The position numbers were made by a program, and so were the translations under genes. The notes under the pieces are model-generated. The model was not told the DNA's origin. It saw nothing but the letters and a program-made list of their open reading frames with translations, and searched no databases. Below are positions 44,598 through 54,252 of a DNA stretch of 64,000 nucleotides, one piece after another (the stretch's first letter is position 1; each line of letters begins with the position of its first letter). The DNA is from Streptococcus sp. 'caviae' (GTDB lineage Bacteria; Bacillota; Bacilli; Lactobacillales; Streptococcaceae), in assembly GCF_001937065.1 (NCBI RefSeq), contig NZ_MOWR01000001.1, forward strand, positions 186,001 to 250,000, read 5' to 3'.

Positions 44598-46982
44598 TTA
44601 TTGCTTGACATTTTCCCATTTCCAATTTTGAACTTCAGGGATATCATCACCGTGCTCACGGACGTATTCTTTGTGGTACTTCACAGTTTCGTCCATCTTC
44701 GCTGTGAACTCTGCAGCTTTTGTGCCGAGTACAGCGTTGGCTGCGTCTTGTGCCAAGTGGAAGCGATCGAGTTCAGACATTACACGCATATCAAATGGAG
44801 TGGTAATATCCCCATTCTCACGGTAACCATGCACATAGAGATTATGATTTTTACGAGTAAAAAAGATATCGCGAATCATGTCTTCGTAAGCGTGGAAAGC
44901 AAAGATAACTGGTTTAGTAGTTGTAAAGACCTTGTCAAATTCTTCATCAGAAAGACCACGAGGATCCACATCTGGATGACGAAGTTTCAAGATGTCTACC
45001 ACGTTGACAAAGCGAATCTTGAGTTCTGGGAAGGCCTTGTGTAAAATGGTAATGCCCGCAAGAGCTTCTAAGTTTGGCTCTGTACCTGCTGCTGCAAAGA
45101 CAACATCCGGTTCTTCATCTGATGAGACAGTGGAAGCCCAGTCAATCACTTTATAACCTTCACGCACGAGCTCTTCTGCTTCTGCAACAGAGTAAAATTG
45201 AGGACGTGGATGTTTTGAAGCGACAATCAAGTTGATGACATCTTCATCTTTGAAGGCTTTGTCCGCAACAGCAAGGAGTGAGTTAGTATCAGCTGGTAGG
45301 TACTCACGGATAAATTCAGGTGTTTTTTCTGATAAGTGAGCCAAAATACCTGGATCTTGGTGAGTGTACCCATTATGGTCTTGTTGGAAAGCAGTTGAAG
45401 TCGCAATCAAGTTAAGAGCAGGGTAGTTTTTACGCCATGTTGTGTGGGTCTTAGATTTACGCAACCATTTGAAGTGTTGAGTAATCATAGTGTCTACAAC
45501 ACGCAAGAAGGATTCGTATGAAGCAAAGAATCCATGACGACCTGTCAAGACGTAACCTTCGAGGAGACCTTCTGCCTGATGTTCAGACAATTGTGAGTCG
45601 ATGACACGACCAGCAGGTGACAACCATTCGTCATAAGAAGCATCACGACGTCCCATCCATTGACGGTTAGTTTTCTTGAAGACTTCTTGAAGACGATTTG
45701 ATTTAGTTTCGTCTGGACCAAAGATACGGAAGTTATCTGGGTTTGCTTCGACAAGGTCAGCCGCATATTTACCAAATTCAATCATATCTTGTGCCATGAT
45801 AGCACCAGGAGTTTCAATGTCAAAGGCGTGTTTTTTCCAATCGGCTGTGTTCATTGGCTTGATGATACCAGCATTTGTGATTGGGTTCATAGACATCCGA
45901 CGGTCCCCTTTTGGTGAGATTTCTGCAATCTCTGGAAGGAGGCGACCTTCTTCATCAAAGAGTTCTTCAGGACGGTAGCCTTTAAGCCAGTCAAGAAGGG
46001 CATCAACGTGTTCCATATGATGTGAATCTACTGGGATTGGCACTTGGTGCGCACGCCATCCACCTGCAATTGGAGTTCCTTCCCAGCTTTCTGGACCAGT
46101 CCAGCCTTTCGGAATACGAGCCACCAATACCGGCCATGCTGGCATGGTTGCTTCTGCTGCAGAACCCTTACGAGCTTCTGCTTGAATAGCCTTGATTTCT
46201 TCAATTGCTTGGTCTAATTTTTCAGCGAAGAGCTTGTGAGATGCGTCAAAGTCCTTGCTTACAGCAGTAACGTCCGCAAAGATTGGTTTCCAACCAAGAC
46301 CACGGAAGAAGAGGTCAAGTTCTTCATCTGTTTTACGTTCTAGAATTGTCGGGTTGTGGATTTTACCACCATTCAAGTAAAGAATAGGAAGGACTGCCCC
46401 ATCATTGACAGGGTTAATAAAGGTATTGGTAAACCAACCAGCCATAAGAGGTCCTGTTTCAGCTTCCCCATCACCAATGACAGTTGCCGCAATCACATCT
46501 GGATTATCTAAGATAGCACCAGCCGCATGAGAAAGGGCATAACCCAATTCACCACCTTCATGGATAGAACCTGGTGTTTCAGGAGCTGCGTGAGAAGCGA
46601 TACCACCTGGGAATGAGAAGATTTTACACAATTGTTTGAAACCTTTTTCGGTTTGTGGGATGTTTGGATTCAACTCTGTGTAAGAACCATCGAGGTAGGA
46701 GTTGGAAACCATGACTTGTCCGCCATGACCTGGTCCTTCAATATAGAAGATATCGGCATCGTATTTATTGATGGCACGGTTCAGGTGAGCATAAACGAAG
46801 TTTTGTCCAGGCACTGTTCCCCAGTGCCCGATTGGGTGAACTTTCAAGTCGCTTTCAATCATTTCACGTTTTAAAAGCGGATTATCTTTCAGATACATTT
46901 GAGCAGCAGAGATGTAGTTAGCTGCACGCCACCAAGCATCTACTTTTTTCAAATACTCTTGTGAATCATAATTTCTTGTCAT
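44598..46982 (-). CDS. xfp: Xylulose-5-phosphate/fructose-6-phosphate phosphoketolase
   Basis: 794 residues, full length. Thiamine-diphosphate enzyme splitting xylulose-5-P or fructose-6-P into acetyl phosphate and glyceraldehyde-3-P or erythrose-4-P. Family stretches include [67 protein letters not shown] and [19 protein letters not shown]. It gives the cell a pentose/ketose bypass yielding acetyl phosphate. It stands between the two SorC-controlled groups and has its own terminator. GAGGAG is upstream of the ATG. Confidence 0.95.
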   Translation of the reverse strand: MTRNYDSQEYLKKVDAWWRAANYISAAQMYLKDNPLLKREMIESDLKVHPIGHWGTVPGQNFVYAHLNRAINKYDADIFYIEGPGHGGQVMVSNSYLDGSYTELNPNIPQTEKGFKQLCKIFSFPGGIASHAAPETPGSIHEGGELGYALSHAAGAILDNPDVIAATVIGDGEAETGPLMAGWFTNTFINPVNDGAVLPILYLNGGKIHNPTILERKTDEELDLFFRGLGWKPIFADVTAVSKDFDASHKLFAEKLDQAIEEIKAIQAEARKGSAAEATMPAWPVLVARIPKGWTGPESWEGTPIAGGWRAHQVPIPVDSHHMEHVDALLDWLKGYRPEELFDEEGRLLPEIAEISPKGDRRMSMNPITNAGIIKPMNTADWKKHAFDIETPGAIMAQDMIEFGKYAADLVEANPDNFRIFGPDETKSNRLQEVFKKTNRQWMGRRDASYDEWLSPAGRVIDSQLSEHQAEGLLEGYVLTGRHGFFASYESFLRVVDTMITQHFKWLRKSKTHTTWRKNYPALNLIATSTAFQQDHNGYTHQDPGILAHLSEKTPEFIREYLPADTNSLLAVADKAFKDEDVINLIVASKHPRPQFYSVAEAEELVREGYKVIDWASTVSSDEEPDVVFAAAGTEPNLEALAGITILHKAFPELKIRFVNVVDILKLRHPDVDPRGLSDEEFDKVFTTTKPVIFAFHAYEDMIRDIFFTRKNHNLYVHGYRENGDITTPFDMRVMSELDRFHLAQDAANAVLGTKAAEFTAKMDETVKYHKEYVREHGDDIPEVQNWKWENVKQ

Positions 46983-47261
46983 AGTATAGACTCCTCGTGC
47001 TATATATTTACAGGTTTTAGAACCCTCAGTTTTTTATAAAAGTTTTATAATCCTTGATTACTGCAATATTTTTCAGAGCAATAGAACTAAATAACTAATT
47101 TAAATATTTCCTATCAGAGCATTACTAAAGGTAGCTGTCTATTGACGATTACTGCTGTTTCCACTATGGTAACAGAAGAGAAGTATTATTTTTAAAAATT
47201 AGTCAAAACTCGTTCTCTATTGCCAAGAATAACTATAAATGTTATTCTCTATCCTAAAAAA
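46983..47261. other. Gap upstream of xfp
   Basis: AT-rich, no gene. I could not choose a single promoter: several TATAAA-like boxes occur near 47035-47060 without a convincing -35. CATAGT/ACTATG-type short inverted repeats are present but not distinctive. Confidence 0.5.
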
Positions 47262-47275
47262 TCCTCCAAAGAGGA
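47262..47275 (-). terminator. Terminator of the second glucitol-type PTS operon
   Basis: TCCTC-CAAA-GAGGA followed by TTTTTTAG on the minus strand, 17 nt beyond the stop. Short but well placed. Confidence 0.6.
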
Positions 47276-47291
47276 CTTTTGGTTTAATAGT

Positions 47292-48317
47292 TTAGTACAT
47301 ACCAATACTAAATACCCAGCCAATAATGACAGCTAGTGCTCCTGTAATGACACGACTGTAAAGTATAGCCGGTACACCAACTTGTACCGTCTCAGGCTTG
47401 GCCTCACCAAGCGACAGTCCAACGGGGATAAAGTCACAGCCAGCTTGCGCATTGATGGCAAAAAGTGCTGGTAATGCATAAGTTACGGGAATAGTGCCCT
47501 TGGCAATCTGCGTTCCTATCAAAACACCGATAACTTGAGCTATAACTGCTCCCGGACCGATAACAGGTGATATAAAAGGAATGCTGCAAATAAAAGCAAT
47601 TACCACAAAACCAATAACAGATCCCGATAATGGTTCAAGTAAATGAGCAATAATATTACCAACACCGGTATAATTAATAATCCCAATAATCATACTCATA
47701 AAGGCCATGAAAGGAATAATATTCTTTATTAGCATATCGACAGTATCACGTCCTGCCTGATAAAAAATTCCCATAACATTTCCAATACCGCGAGAGAATT
47801 TCACTAGTAAGGTATCTTTAGCATCTTGATTAGCCTCATGCTCAGCTTTTACCTGAGCATACTTTTCATTAAAGGCTTCATCACTTATTACATCCTGATT
47901 TGTTTCTTCTTCGTTACTGTCTGTTGTATCAATTGCCGAAGAATCTGCTAATGAGACACATTCCGGCTTAACACCTGAAACAAAGTTCTTTTCATTAATA
48001 TTCTTAGAAAGCGGTCCTGAAGGTGACGACGGTAAAACATCAAGTGTTAAGATCCCCTTCATAGGATAAACACCAATACGAGCTGTTCCGCCGCAATCAA
48101 TAACTGCTGCAGCTATTTCACTGTCTGGAACAGCATTTTTAAAACCATCAACAGCTTCTGCACCTGTTAATTCCGCTACTTTTTGAGCTACAGGATGGAT
48201 GCCCCCTCCAGTAACAGAAACAATCTTATTTTTTTGAGCAGTCGGCTGAATAAGTAACCCTTGGCCCCAACCATTATCACCTTTGTTTACAAAAACTGCC
48301 TTATATTCTTTTATCAT
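47292..48317 (-). CDS. PTS glucitol/sorbitol-type IIB(C), second system
   Basis: 341 residues. IIB phosphorylated Cys75 ([11 protein letters not shown]), long acidic linker (about 125-170, [20 protein letters not shown]), membrane part with [16 protein letters not shown] and [15 protein letters not shown]. Clearly a homologue of srlE at 35796-36794 but diverged, and its partner genes (IIC, IIA, GutM) are arranged differently, so its substrate is probably not sorbitol. Last gene of its operon, 41 nt after the IIC gene. Confidence 0.9.
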   Translation of the reverse strand: MIKEYKAVFVNKGDNGWGQGLLIQPTAQKNKIVSVTGGGIHPVAQKVAELTGAEAVDGFKNAVPDSEIAAAVIDCGGTARIGVYPMKGILTLDVLPSSPSGPLSKNINEKNFVSGVKPECVSLADSSAIDTTDSNEEETNQDVISDEAFNEKYAQVKAEHEANQDAKDTLLVKFSRGIGNVMGIFYQAGRDTVDMLIKNIIPFMAFMSMIIGIINYTGVGNIIAHLLEPLSGSVIGFVVIAFICSIPFISPVIGPGAVIAQVIGVLIGTQIAKGTIPVTYALPALFAINAQAGCDFIPVGLSLGEAKPETVQVGVPAILYSRVITGALAVIIGWVFSIGMY

Positions 48318-48358
48318 ACGTTATCCTCTTTCTTATCAATCTTGTTCAATTGTAATCC

Positions 48359-48877
48359 TTAGCTAGCACGCTGCACCAAGAATTTCGTAATTCTTTCTGT
48401 AACAAGGCCGCGAATAAAGATAACAACAATACCAGCCAGAAAATAGCGAACTGCAAGACTTCCTTGAGAATGCCCTGCTTCAACAACACCCTTGGCAATT
48501 CCCAAAAATACAAATAGTTCCCCTGCATTTGCATATGGAAATAAACCAGTAACAGGGTGAAGCATACTTACTGTTGCATCGTAAAAGGCAGGCTTTTCTT
48601 CTTCTTTTAAAAATCGTCCAAAGGTATAGGCCATTGGATTGGTTAGTATGAGACATGCCAATAAAGGCATTACAGTATAGCGCAAAATAGTAAATTTAGC
48701 ACAGGAACGAACAAACTTATTGACGCGTTCTTGACCAATTAAAGCAATTAAAGCGTTAGTAAAGGTTAAAAGGGCAACCAAAAGAGGAATAATCCCTGTC
48801 ATATAACTGACAAATTGTTTACCTCCTGCTTGGAACATACCAATAAAATGTTCACCAAACCATTCAATATAGTCCAT
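48359..48877 (-). CDS. PTS glucitol/sorbitol-type IIC, second system
   Basis: 172 residues from the ATG at 48877 (MDYIEWFGEHFIGMFQAGG), chosen because AGAGAGG lies just upstream; the frame is open to 48964. Membrane protein with VALLTFTNALIALIGQERVN and LTNPMAYTFGRFLKEEEKPA, corresponding to NPMAISMGRFM in srlA. A cre site and promoter lie directly before it, giving this half of the operon its own control. Confidence 0.9.
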   Translation of the reverse strand: MDYIEWFGEHFIGMFQAGGKQFVSYMTGIIPLLVALLTFTNALIALIGQERVNKFVRSCAKFTILRYTVMPLLACLILTNPMAYTFGRFLKEEEKPAFYDATVSMLHPVTGLFPYANAGELFVFLGIAKGVVEAGHSQGSLAVRYFLAGIVVIFIRGLVTERITKFLVQRAS

Positions 48878-48913
48878 ATAAATTCCTCTCTTTAATTTTC
48901 TTTCGTCGCAAAA

Positions 48914-48941
48914 ATAGTAAGCGCTTGCATTTTTCTTTAAA
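48914..48941 (-). promoter_or_regulatory. Promoter with cre before the second IIC gene
   Basis: Minus strand TTTAAA (48936-48941), 16 bp, TACTAT (48914-48919). TGCAAGCGCTTACT (48916-48929) matches 12 of 14 cre positions and overlaps the -10. Confidence 0.6.
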
Positions 48942-48947
48942 GATAGG

Positions 48948-48997
48948 GAGTGGGACGCAATCATATGATTTCATCGAAATCGATTTTGTCTCCACTC
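48948..48997 (-). repeat. Short AGTGGGAC-type hairpin element
   Basis: GAGTGGGAC pairs with GTCTCCACTC around an inner ATCGAAATCGAT. It is a minimal member of the streptococcal AGTGGGAC intergenic family. It lies downstream of the SorC gene, where it may act as a weak terminator. Confidence 0.55.
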
Positions 48998-49097
48998 ACT
49001 ACCGTTTGTTTTTTCAACAATTTATTTTTAGATATTGGAAATCAGCTTTTTCTTTTTAACTCATACCATTAAAAAGAAATTTTACTATACTTTGATA

Positions 49098-50051
49098 CTA
49101 ATTTCCATTTAAAATTTTCTGAGCAGTTGTATCTGTGGTAACAAGAATATCAATTAATTGATTTTCCAGAGAAACCTTAATAACCTCTACTTTATCATGT
49201 CCATAGGCAACCGCTACTACTGTAGGAATATTTTTAATTTGATTCAAATCAAGACCCATGACTCTTTGATTAATATCATAACCAATTTCATCGCCATACC
49301 TATCAAAAAAGTGAGAATTAATATCTCCAATGACTCCTAATTCCTTTAATTCTGCAATATCATTAGCATTGATATAGCCTGTTTTAGACATTGTATTCTG
49401 ATTGTTTATTCCAGCAATACCAACTAAAGCAACATCGACATTTTTAGCCTCTTCTAAAACACTGGAAATCGTTAAATCCTGTTCCAGCTCTTTTTTTAAG
49501 GCAGAAGTTGACACCATAGCCGGTACATAAAGATAATGTGCTTTTGCTCGTATTTTTTGTGCCAGCTCATGAACTAGCTGATTGGAATGTAAGTAAAAAT
49601 ACTCATTCCCCATACCACCGACCAAAGGGTAGATATAAATATCCGGATAATTCAAATAAGGAAAGTAGTCAACAACACTTTTTAAAGATGCTCCCCAAGA
49701 GATACCAATTTTATTGACAGTATCAGTTTTCTTGATGTAAGATTCAAGATAGTTTGCCGCAGTTCGTCCAACCTTTCGTCTAATTTCAGGATCAGATAAA
49801 CTTTCTGTATCCACAACAATAGCATCTTTTAAACCAAATTTTAGTTCTAGTGCTCGTTCAAGTTTTACTGTGTAAACTGACTGACTATTGATAAAAACTT
49901 CAACAATTTTAGCATCCTTGGCATCAATTAGTATTTTTGAAATGAGCGAACGAGAGACTCCTAATTTTCTAGCAATTTCAGCCTGAGTCATTCCTTCATC
50001 ATAATACATAATCGCAACTTTGACATAGTCTTTTTCTGAATACTGATCCAT
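49098..50051 (-). CDS. SorC/DeoR-type regulator of the second glucitol-type PTS
   Basis: 317 residues. HTH MTQAEIARKLGVSRSLISKI (about 17-36), SorC sugar-binding domain with GISWGASLKSVVDYFPY, YPLVGGMGNEYFYLHSNQL, VALVGIAGINNQ and NQLIDILVTTDTTAQKIL. It lies inside the operon between the IIA/GutM genes and the IIC/IIB genes. Its likely site is the TGTCATATGACA palindrome before the dehydrogenase gene. AT-rich compared with the aldolase group. Confidence 0.9.
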   Translation of the reverse strand: MDQYSEKDYVKVAIMYYDEGMTQAEIARKLGVSRSLISKILIDAKDAKIVEVFINSQSVYTVKLERALELKFGLKDAIVVDTESLSDPEIRRKVGRTAANYLESYIKKTDTVNKIGISWGASLKSVVDYFPYLNYPDIYIYPLVGGMGNEYFYLHSNQLVHELAQKIRAKAHYLYVPAMVSTSALKKELEQDLTISSVLEEAKNVDVALVGIAGINNQNTMSKTGYINANDIAELKELGVIGDINSHFFDRYGDEIGYDINQRVMGLDLNQIKNIPTVVAVAYGHDKVEVIKVSLENQLIDILVTTDTTAQKILNGN

Positions 50052-50101
50052 GATTATACCTGATTTCTAATAATATATGTCATATTATAACATACCAGAT
50101 T

Positions 50102-50461
50102 TCAATCATTAATAATCTTTATCGTATCCCCAACTTGTAATTTTGGAAAGATGAGCGGCTCTGCTATGATAGCCCCAGGCAAAATATCATTCTCACCTTC
50201 TCTAAAATAGACAGAAACATGCCCCAACTCTTGAAAATTTTTGTTAGCAGCATCACCAACTTGAGTAACAGTATATTCTTGAGCCCCAAGTTGAAGCTTG
50301 GTTCCAATCTTGAATACATTATTTTCTTCTCCTTGATAATCGTGCACTACACAAATTGCTCTTAGTTCCGGCGGAGCCATTTGACCAAAAAGAACAACAA
50401 GCATTTCTTCTTCAAAAGCAGGCACCATTTCACCTATTTCAACAACTCTAAATACTTCCAT
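50102..50461 (-). CDS. PTS glucitol/sorbitol-type IIA, second system
   Basis: 119 residues from the ATG at 50461 (MEVFRVVEIGEMV), with TTGGAG 6 nt upstream; an in-frame TTG four codons earlier is discarded. Likely phosphorylated His81 in ELGHVSVYFREG matches His84 of srlB. The gene begins 12 nt after the second gutM stop. Confidence 0.9.
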   Translation of the reverse strand: MEVFRVVEIGEMVPAFEEEMLVVLFGQMAPPELRAICVVHDYQGEENNVFKIGTKLQLGAQEYTVTQVGDAANKNFQELGHVSVYFREGENDILPGAIIAEPLIFPKLQVGDTIKIIND

Positions 50462-50473
50462 TAGATACTCCAA

Positions 50474-50845
50474 TTAATTATTTTTTGCTACCAAAGATTC
50501 AATGGCCTTTTGTATAGCTTTATGATTTTCGCTTTTAGCAACATCAACTAAATGATTATTTAATTCTTCGCCTATAATTTTGTCAAACAGAGTAAACTTG
50601 GAAAAAACGGTTAAACCTTTTAAATAATATGCCTCAACAATCCTTTTTTCCTTGTTAACAATTAAGATAACAATCGTTGAAGCAATAATTGATTTTACAA
50701 CTTCAGAGATTAAACGATAGCCATTTTTCCCTTGGTAATTAGCTACCAGATTTTTGACAAAACGCTGATAATACTGTATTTGATATAAGCTCAATATAAG
50801 TTGAAATAAAATAATCACTGTTAAAGCAATTGCTAAATTGGCCAT
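50474..50845 (-). CDS. GutM family protein, second copy
   Basis: 123 residues: one N-terminal membrane helix (AIALTVIILFQLILSLYQIQ), then a body with VANYQGKNGYRLISEVV and AYYLKGLTVFSKF, aligning with KMQGVTVAARFKKM in srlM at 37776-38255. Shorter than srlM by 36 residues, mostly at the C-terminus. Probably assists expression or assembly of this second PTS. Confidence 0.8.
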   Translation of the reverse strand: MANLAIALTVIILFQLILSLYQIQYYQRFVKNLVANYQGKNGYRLISEVVKSIIASTIVILIVNKEKRIVEAYYLKGLTVFSKFTLFDKIIGEELNNHLVDVAKSENHKAIQKAIESLVAKNN

Positions 50846-50872
50846 TGTTATTCCTTGGTTTATTAGTTTAAG

Positions 50873-50902
50873 TTAGGAGAAATTATTAATAATTTCTCCT
50901 AA
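50873..50902 (-). repeat. 30-nt perfect palindrome between dehydrogenase and gutM genes
   Basis: TTAGGAGAAATTATT joined directly to its reverse complement AATAATTTCTCCTAA. No T run follows, so it is more likely an mRNA-processing or stability hairpin than a terminator. On the transcript its first arm contains AGGAG. Confidence 0.75.
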
Positions 50903-50953
50903 TATTATAACCTAACATTTCTAATCAGTATAGGCAGTTCTAGCAAGAAAGTC

Positions 50954-52201
50954 TTAATTAAATGTTTCATCTTGTAACTTACGTAATTTATAAACAGTTG
51001 TTGTATCATCCAGTTCAATATCATCGTAGGTTAGGAAGGTACCATCTTTAATATCTCTTTTAGCTACCGAGTTTCCACCAACAAGACCAATTGGTACATT
51101 ATTATTTTTCTTCATATCTTCATGAGTTTCAACAACACCGCGTACACAGAAACCTCCAATGCCATCAATTTTTTCACCAGCCTTGATATCGCGTTTAGCA
51201 ACTGCAACGGTTTCAGCAATCGGAGCTCCTAATGGAACGATTGCATAATCATGTTCTAACACGGCACGAGCAATTGTCAACGGAGTTTCCAAACTGCATA
51301 GATGATAAGGACGGTAAATGATGTGATGATCACGATCTCCAACTTTTAAAAGATAATTCATTTCATGTTTGACACCTTCATTTTGGCCTTCGACAATTAC
51401 AAACACACCCGGTGCAATACCATCCACATATTCAACAACTCCAAATTTATCCAGAACCCCGCCGTTTTCCTTAAGATCAAGATTCTCAACAGTGCCTTTC
51501 AAATCTGCTGAAATACCATGCATACCAGGAACATCAGGTACAAAACCAATTGCATTAGCCAGCAGATTCATTTCTGCCATTGTTTTTGTCCCATCTTGAA
51601 AAGCGGCCAGCATATGGCTGTTCATTTGTTTTGAAGCAGCTTCTTCAGCAGCAGTATCTGGATTTGCAGAAACTTTCAAAGCATTGTTTTTCCCTTTACC
51701 AGCAACAAGGACTTTCATACCCATGCTTCTAGCAAATTCAAATAATTGAGCGGTAGCAGCCGGCTCATCACCATCCGAACCAGTGTAAACCAGACCTGCA
51801 GCATCATATAATTTTTTCATCAAAGGACCGATAGTAATATCAATTTCAACATTTAATAATACAAGATGCTTTTTAGCAATCAAGGTTTCAAGGGCAATTT
51901 TTGCACCAGCTTCCGGAACACCTGTTGCATCAACAATGACTTCAACATTATCAGAATGGATAACTTCTCTAAAGTCTGTACTAGTTAAAATATTAACTTT
52001 TTGTTTAGAGCTTTGATTGAAAGCTTGAGCTGCACGATCAGCATTGCTAAGGTTGATATCACTGATACCAGCAACAATCATACCTGGAATAGTTGAAATT
52101 TGTGAAATCATTCCATATCCCATTTGACCAGCTCCAATAACACCAACCTTAATAGGATTTGCTTGGGCTTCTCGTTCCAAAAGTTTACCATATAGCGTCA
52201 T
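50954..52201 (-). CDS. NAD(P)-dependent dehydrogenase with C-terminal SAF domain (DRL-like)
   Basis: 415 residues from the ATG at 52201, chosen because AAAGGAGG lies 6 nt upstream; the frame is open to 52222. The Rossmann loop is VGVIGAGQMGYGMI. A homoserine-dehydrogenase-like catalytic part follows (DATGVPEAGAKIALE, YTGSDGDEPAATAQLFEFAR). The C-terminal SAF domain is from about 335 (VAVAKRDIKAGEKIDGIGG). Such enzymes accompany PTS or ABC systems for unusual polyols. It is the first gene of the operon and presumably oxidises the phosphorylated sugar alcohol brought in by the second PTS. Confidence 0.8.
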   Translation of the reverse strand: MTLYGKLLEREAQANPIKVGVIGAGQMGYGMISQISTIPGMIVAGISDINLSNADRAAQAFNQSSKQKVNILTSTDFREVIHSDNVEVIVDATGVPEAGAKIALETLIAKKHLVLLNVEIDITIGPLMKKLYDAAGLVYTGSDGDEPAATAQLFEFARSMGMKVLVAGKGKNNALKVSANPDTAAEEAASKQMNSHMLAAFQDGTKTMAEMNLLANAIGFVPDVPGMHGISADLKGTVENLDLKENGGVLDKFGVVEYVDGIAPGVFVIVEGQNEGVKHEMNYLLKVGDRDHHIIYRPYHLCSLETPLTIARAVLEHDYAIVPLGAPIAETVAVAKRDIKAGEKIDGIGGFCVRGVVETHEDMKKNNNVPIGLVGGNSVAKRDIKDGTFLTYDDIELDDTTTVYKLRKLQDETFN

Positions 52202-52216
52202 AATAGACCTCCTTTT

Positions 52217-52283
52217 TGTCATATGACATTTCTTTTGTCATTTGCTACAAGTATAATGTACTCCTTTCTGTGTCATTTGTCAA
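52217..52283 (-). promoter_or_regulatory. Promoter and operator of the second PTS operon
   Basis: Minus strand TTGACA (52278-52283), 17 bp, TACATT (52255-52260). The 12-bp palindrome TGTCATATGACA (52217-52228) lies between promoter and gene, and further AATGACA half-sites occur at about 52231 and 52271. A likely binding region for the SorC protein of this operon. Confidence 0.65.
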
Positions 52284-52325
52284 TGTTTTTGTCAAATGTA
52301 ATATAAATGTAATTTAATAAAAAAA

Positions 52326-52378
52326 GCCTAAAGTAAACTGCATAATTACAGGTAAATCGTGCAGTTTTTACATTAGGC
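52326..52378 (-). terminator. Long-stem terminator upstream of the second PTS promoter
   Basis: GCCTAA plus GTAAACTGCA pair with TGCAGTTTTTAC plus TTAGGC; seven T follow on the minus strand. It would stop transcripts coming from pgi through repeat copy C. Confidence 0.75.
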
Positions 52379-52412
52379 TCTTACAACTATTTATAAAGAG
52401 ATTAGAATAGAA

Positions 52413-52752
52413 AAATCAAGACACCAGTCTTGATTTCAGGTTGTAGACAAACTCTATAGTTAGCATTTCACAAGCATACACATCTTAGGATAATATTAAT
52501 TCACAATCTATAAGAAAAATAGGCGAATTGAACGAGCCTGACCCTGATACTTTCCGCTGTAGCAAAAACGCCAGAAATCACTTATTTCTGGCGTTCGGAG
52601 ATTTTGAGACTTGGGCTCAAAATCTAGGTATGAAATTCCAAAGGAAGTTGCTACCGTCCGCGCTACCTAAGGAAAGTATCATAACACAATAGTTCTTTTG
52701 ATAAAAATTGACTTTTTCTTCAGTCTGAAATCAAGACACCAGTCTTGATTTC
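52413..52752. repeat. Repeat family 1, copy C, flanked by a duplicated terminator hairpin
   Basis: Element 52438-52727 has the same outer blocks as copies A and B and the same inner hairpin (CGCCAGAAAT/ATTTCTGGCG) as A. It lacks the TTAATTGAACACAGGCTGCG and AACGGCAATC blocks. It is flanked by a 25-nt direct duplication (52413-52437 and 52728-52752) holding the hairpin AATCAAGAC-ACCA-GTCTTGATT. This sequence differs from that at copy A. The right duplicate is the pgi terminator stem; only the left one keeps the T run. Confidence 0.85.
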
Positions 52753-52763
52753 TAAATTTATCA

Positions 52764-54113
52764 TTAAAGACGTTTATTGAGTTCGGCACCCAAATCTTCA
52801 AAGCCCGGTTTGCCAAGAAGGGCAAACATGTTTTTCTTGTATGCTTCAACACCCGGCTGGTCGAATGGATTGACCCCATTGAGATAGCCTGAAAGGGCGA
52901 TCGCAAGCTCAAAGAAATAGATCGTGTAGCCAAGTGTGAACTCATCTTGTTCAGGAATGGTCAGATAAGTATTTGGCACACCGCCGTCTGTGTGGGCAAG
53001 AAGCACACCGTCAGTAGCCTTTTTATTAACAAAGTCAACGTCCTTGCCTTGCAGGTAGCCAAGACCATCAAGATCTTCTGCCGATTCCGGCACAAGGATG
53101 TTCTTGCGCGGTTTATCCACACGGATAACTGTTTCAAAAAGGTTGCGGTAGCCTTCTTGGATGAATTGTCCAAGCGAGTGAAGGTCTGTTGAGAAGTTAG
53201 CTGATGTTGGGTAGATGCCCTTTTGATCCTTACCTTCTGATTCACCGGCTAATTGCTTCCACCATTCGCTGAAATATTGAAGTGTCGGTTCATAATTAGC
53301 CAAAACTTCTGTCACATAGCCTTTTCTGTAAAGGATATTACGGATAACAGCATACTGATAAGCTTCGTTTTCGGCAATCTTGTCTGACGAATAGTCCTTG
53401 CGGGCCGCATTGGCACCTTCCATCAATTTGGTGATGTCCGCACCGCTTGCTGCGATTGGAAGCAGACCAACCGGTGTCAAAACAGTAAACCGTCCGCCGA
53501 CACTGTCCGGAACAACGAACGTTTCCCAGCCGCTGGCGTCCGCTTCAACCTTAACAGCACCTTTTGCTTTGTCAGTCGTTGCGTAAATACGCTTGTTAGC
53601 TTCTTCTTGACCGTATTTTTTAATCAAGAGATCCTTGAAAACGCGGAAAGCAATCGCAGGTTCAGTTGTCGTCCCAGATTTTGAAATGACATTGACTGAG
53701 AAATCTTTATCGGCAACATAATCTACAAGATCCGCAAGATAGTTTGAAGAAATGGAATTTCCAGCATAAAGAATTTGCGGTGCCTTGCGGTCTTCTGCCT
53801 TTTGCAGGTTAACAAATGAATTGTTTAAGAAGTCAATGGCTGCTCTGGCACCAAGGTAAGAACCGCCAATACCGATAACGATGAGAACGTCGCTGTCAGA
53901 CTGAATTTTAGCAGCCGCTTTTTGAATACGGGCAAATTCTTCCTTATCGTAATCTTCCGGCAAATTGAGCCAGCCGGTCATTTCCGCACCTGGTCCGGTA
54001 CCATTGCGAAGAGCTGCATCCGCAGCTGTCACATGCATTTGCAGATAGTCCACTTCGTGCGGCGCTACGAATTGATCCAATACTTTAGAATAATCAAATG
54101 TAATATGTGTCAT
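52764..54113 (-). CDS. pgi: Glucose-6-phosphate isomerase
   Basis: 449 residues, interconverting glucose-6-P and fructose-6-P. PGI signatures are [20 protein letters not shown] and the C-terminal [33 protein letters not shown] binds phosphate. Length is normal for Gram-positive PGI. The gene's own terminator is disrupted by repeat copy C. RBS GGGGAG precedes the ATG. Confidence 0.97.
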   Translation of the reverse strand: MTHITFDYSKVLDQFVAPHEVDYLQMHVTAADAALRNGTGPGAEMTGWLNLPEDYDKEEFARIQKAAAKIQSDSDVLIVIGIGGSYLGARAAIDFLNNSFVNLQKAEDRKAPQILYAGNSISSNYLADLVDYVADKDFSVNVISKSGTTTEPAIAFRVFKDLLIKKYGQEEANKRIYATTDKAKGAVKVEADASGWETFVVPDSVGGRFTVLTPVGLLPIAASGADITKLMEGANAARKDYSSDKIAENEAYQYAVIRNILYRKGYVTEVLANYEPTLQYFSEWWKQLAGESEGKDQKGIYPTSANFSTDLHSLGQFIQEGYRNLFETVIRVDKPRKNILVPESAEDLDGLGYLQGKDVDFVNKKATDGVLLAHTDGGVPNTYLTIPEQDEFTLGYTIYFFELAIALSGYLNGVNPFDQPGVEAYKKNMFALLGKPGFEDLGAELNKRL

Positions 54114-54148
54114 GTCAATACTCCCCTGTAAATTTCAGTTTCTTTATT

Positions 54149-54177
54149 ATCATACTCTTTTGTAAGGGTTTTTTCAA
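54149..54177 (-). promoter_or_regulatory. pgi promoter
   Basis: Minus strand TTGAAA (54172-54177), 17 bp, TATGAT (54149-54154), about 35 nt before the ATG. Confidence 0.75.
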
Positions 54178-54252
54178 TGATTCTGAGCAGAATTTCACAA
54201 AAAAGAGAAAATCGCTTTCTTTTCTGAAAATAACTTGAAATTTCTCATTATT

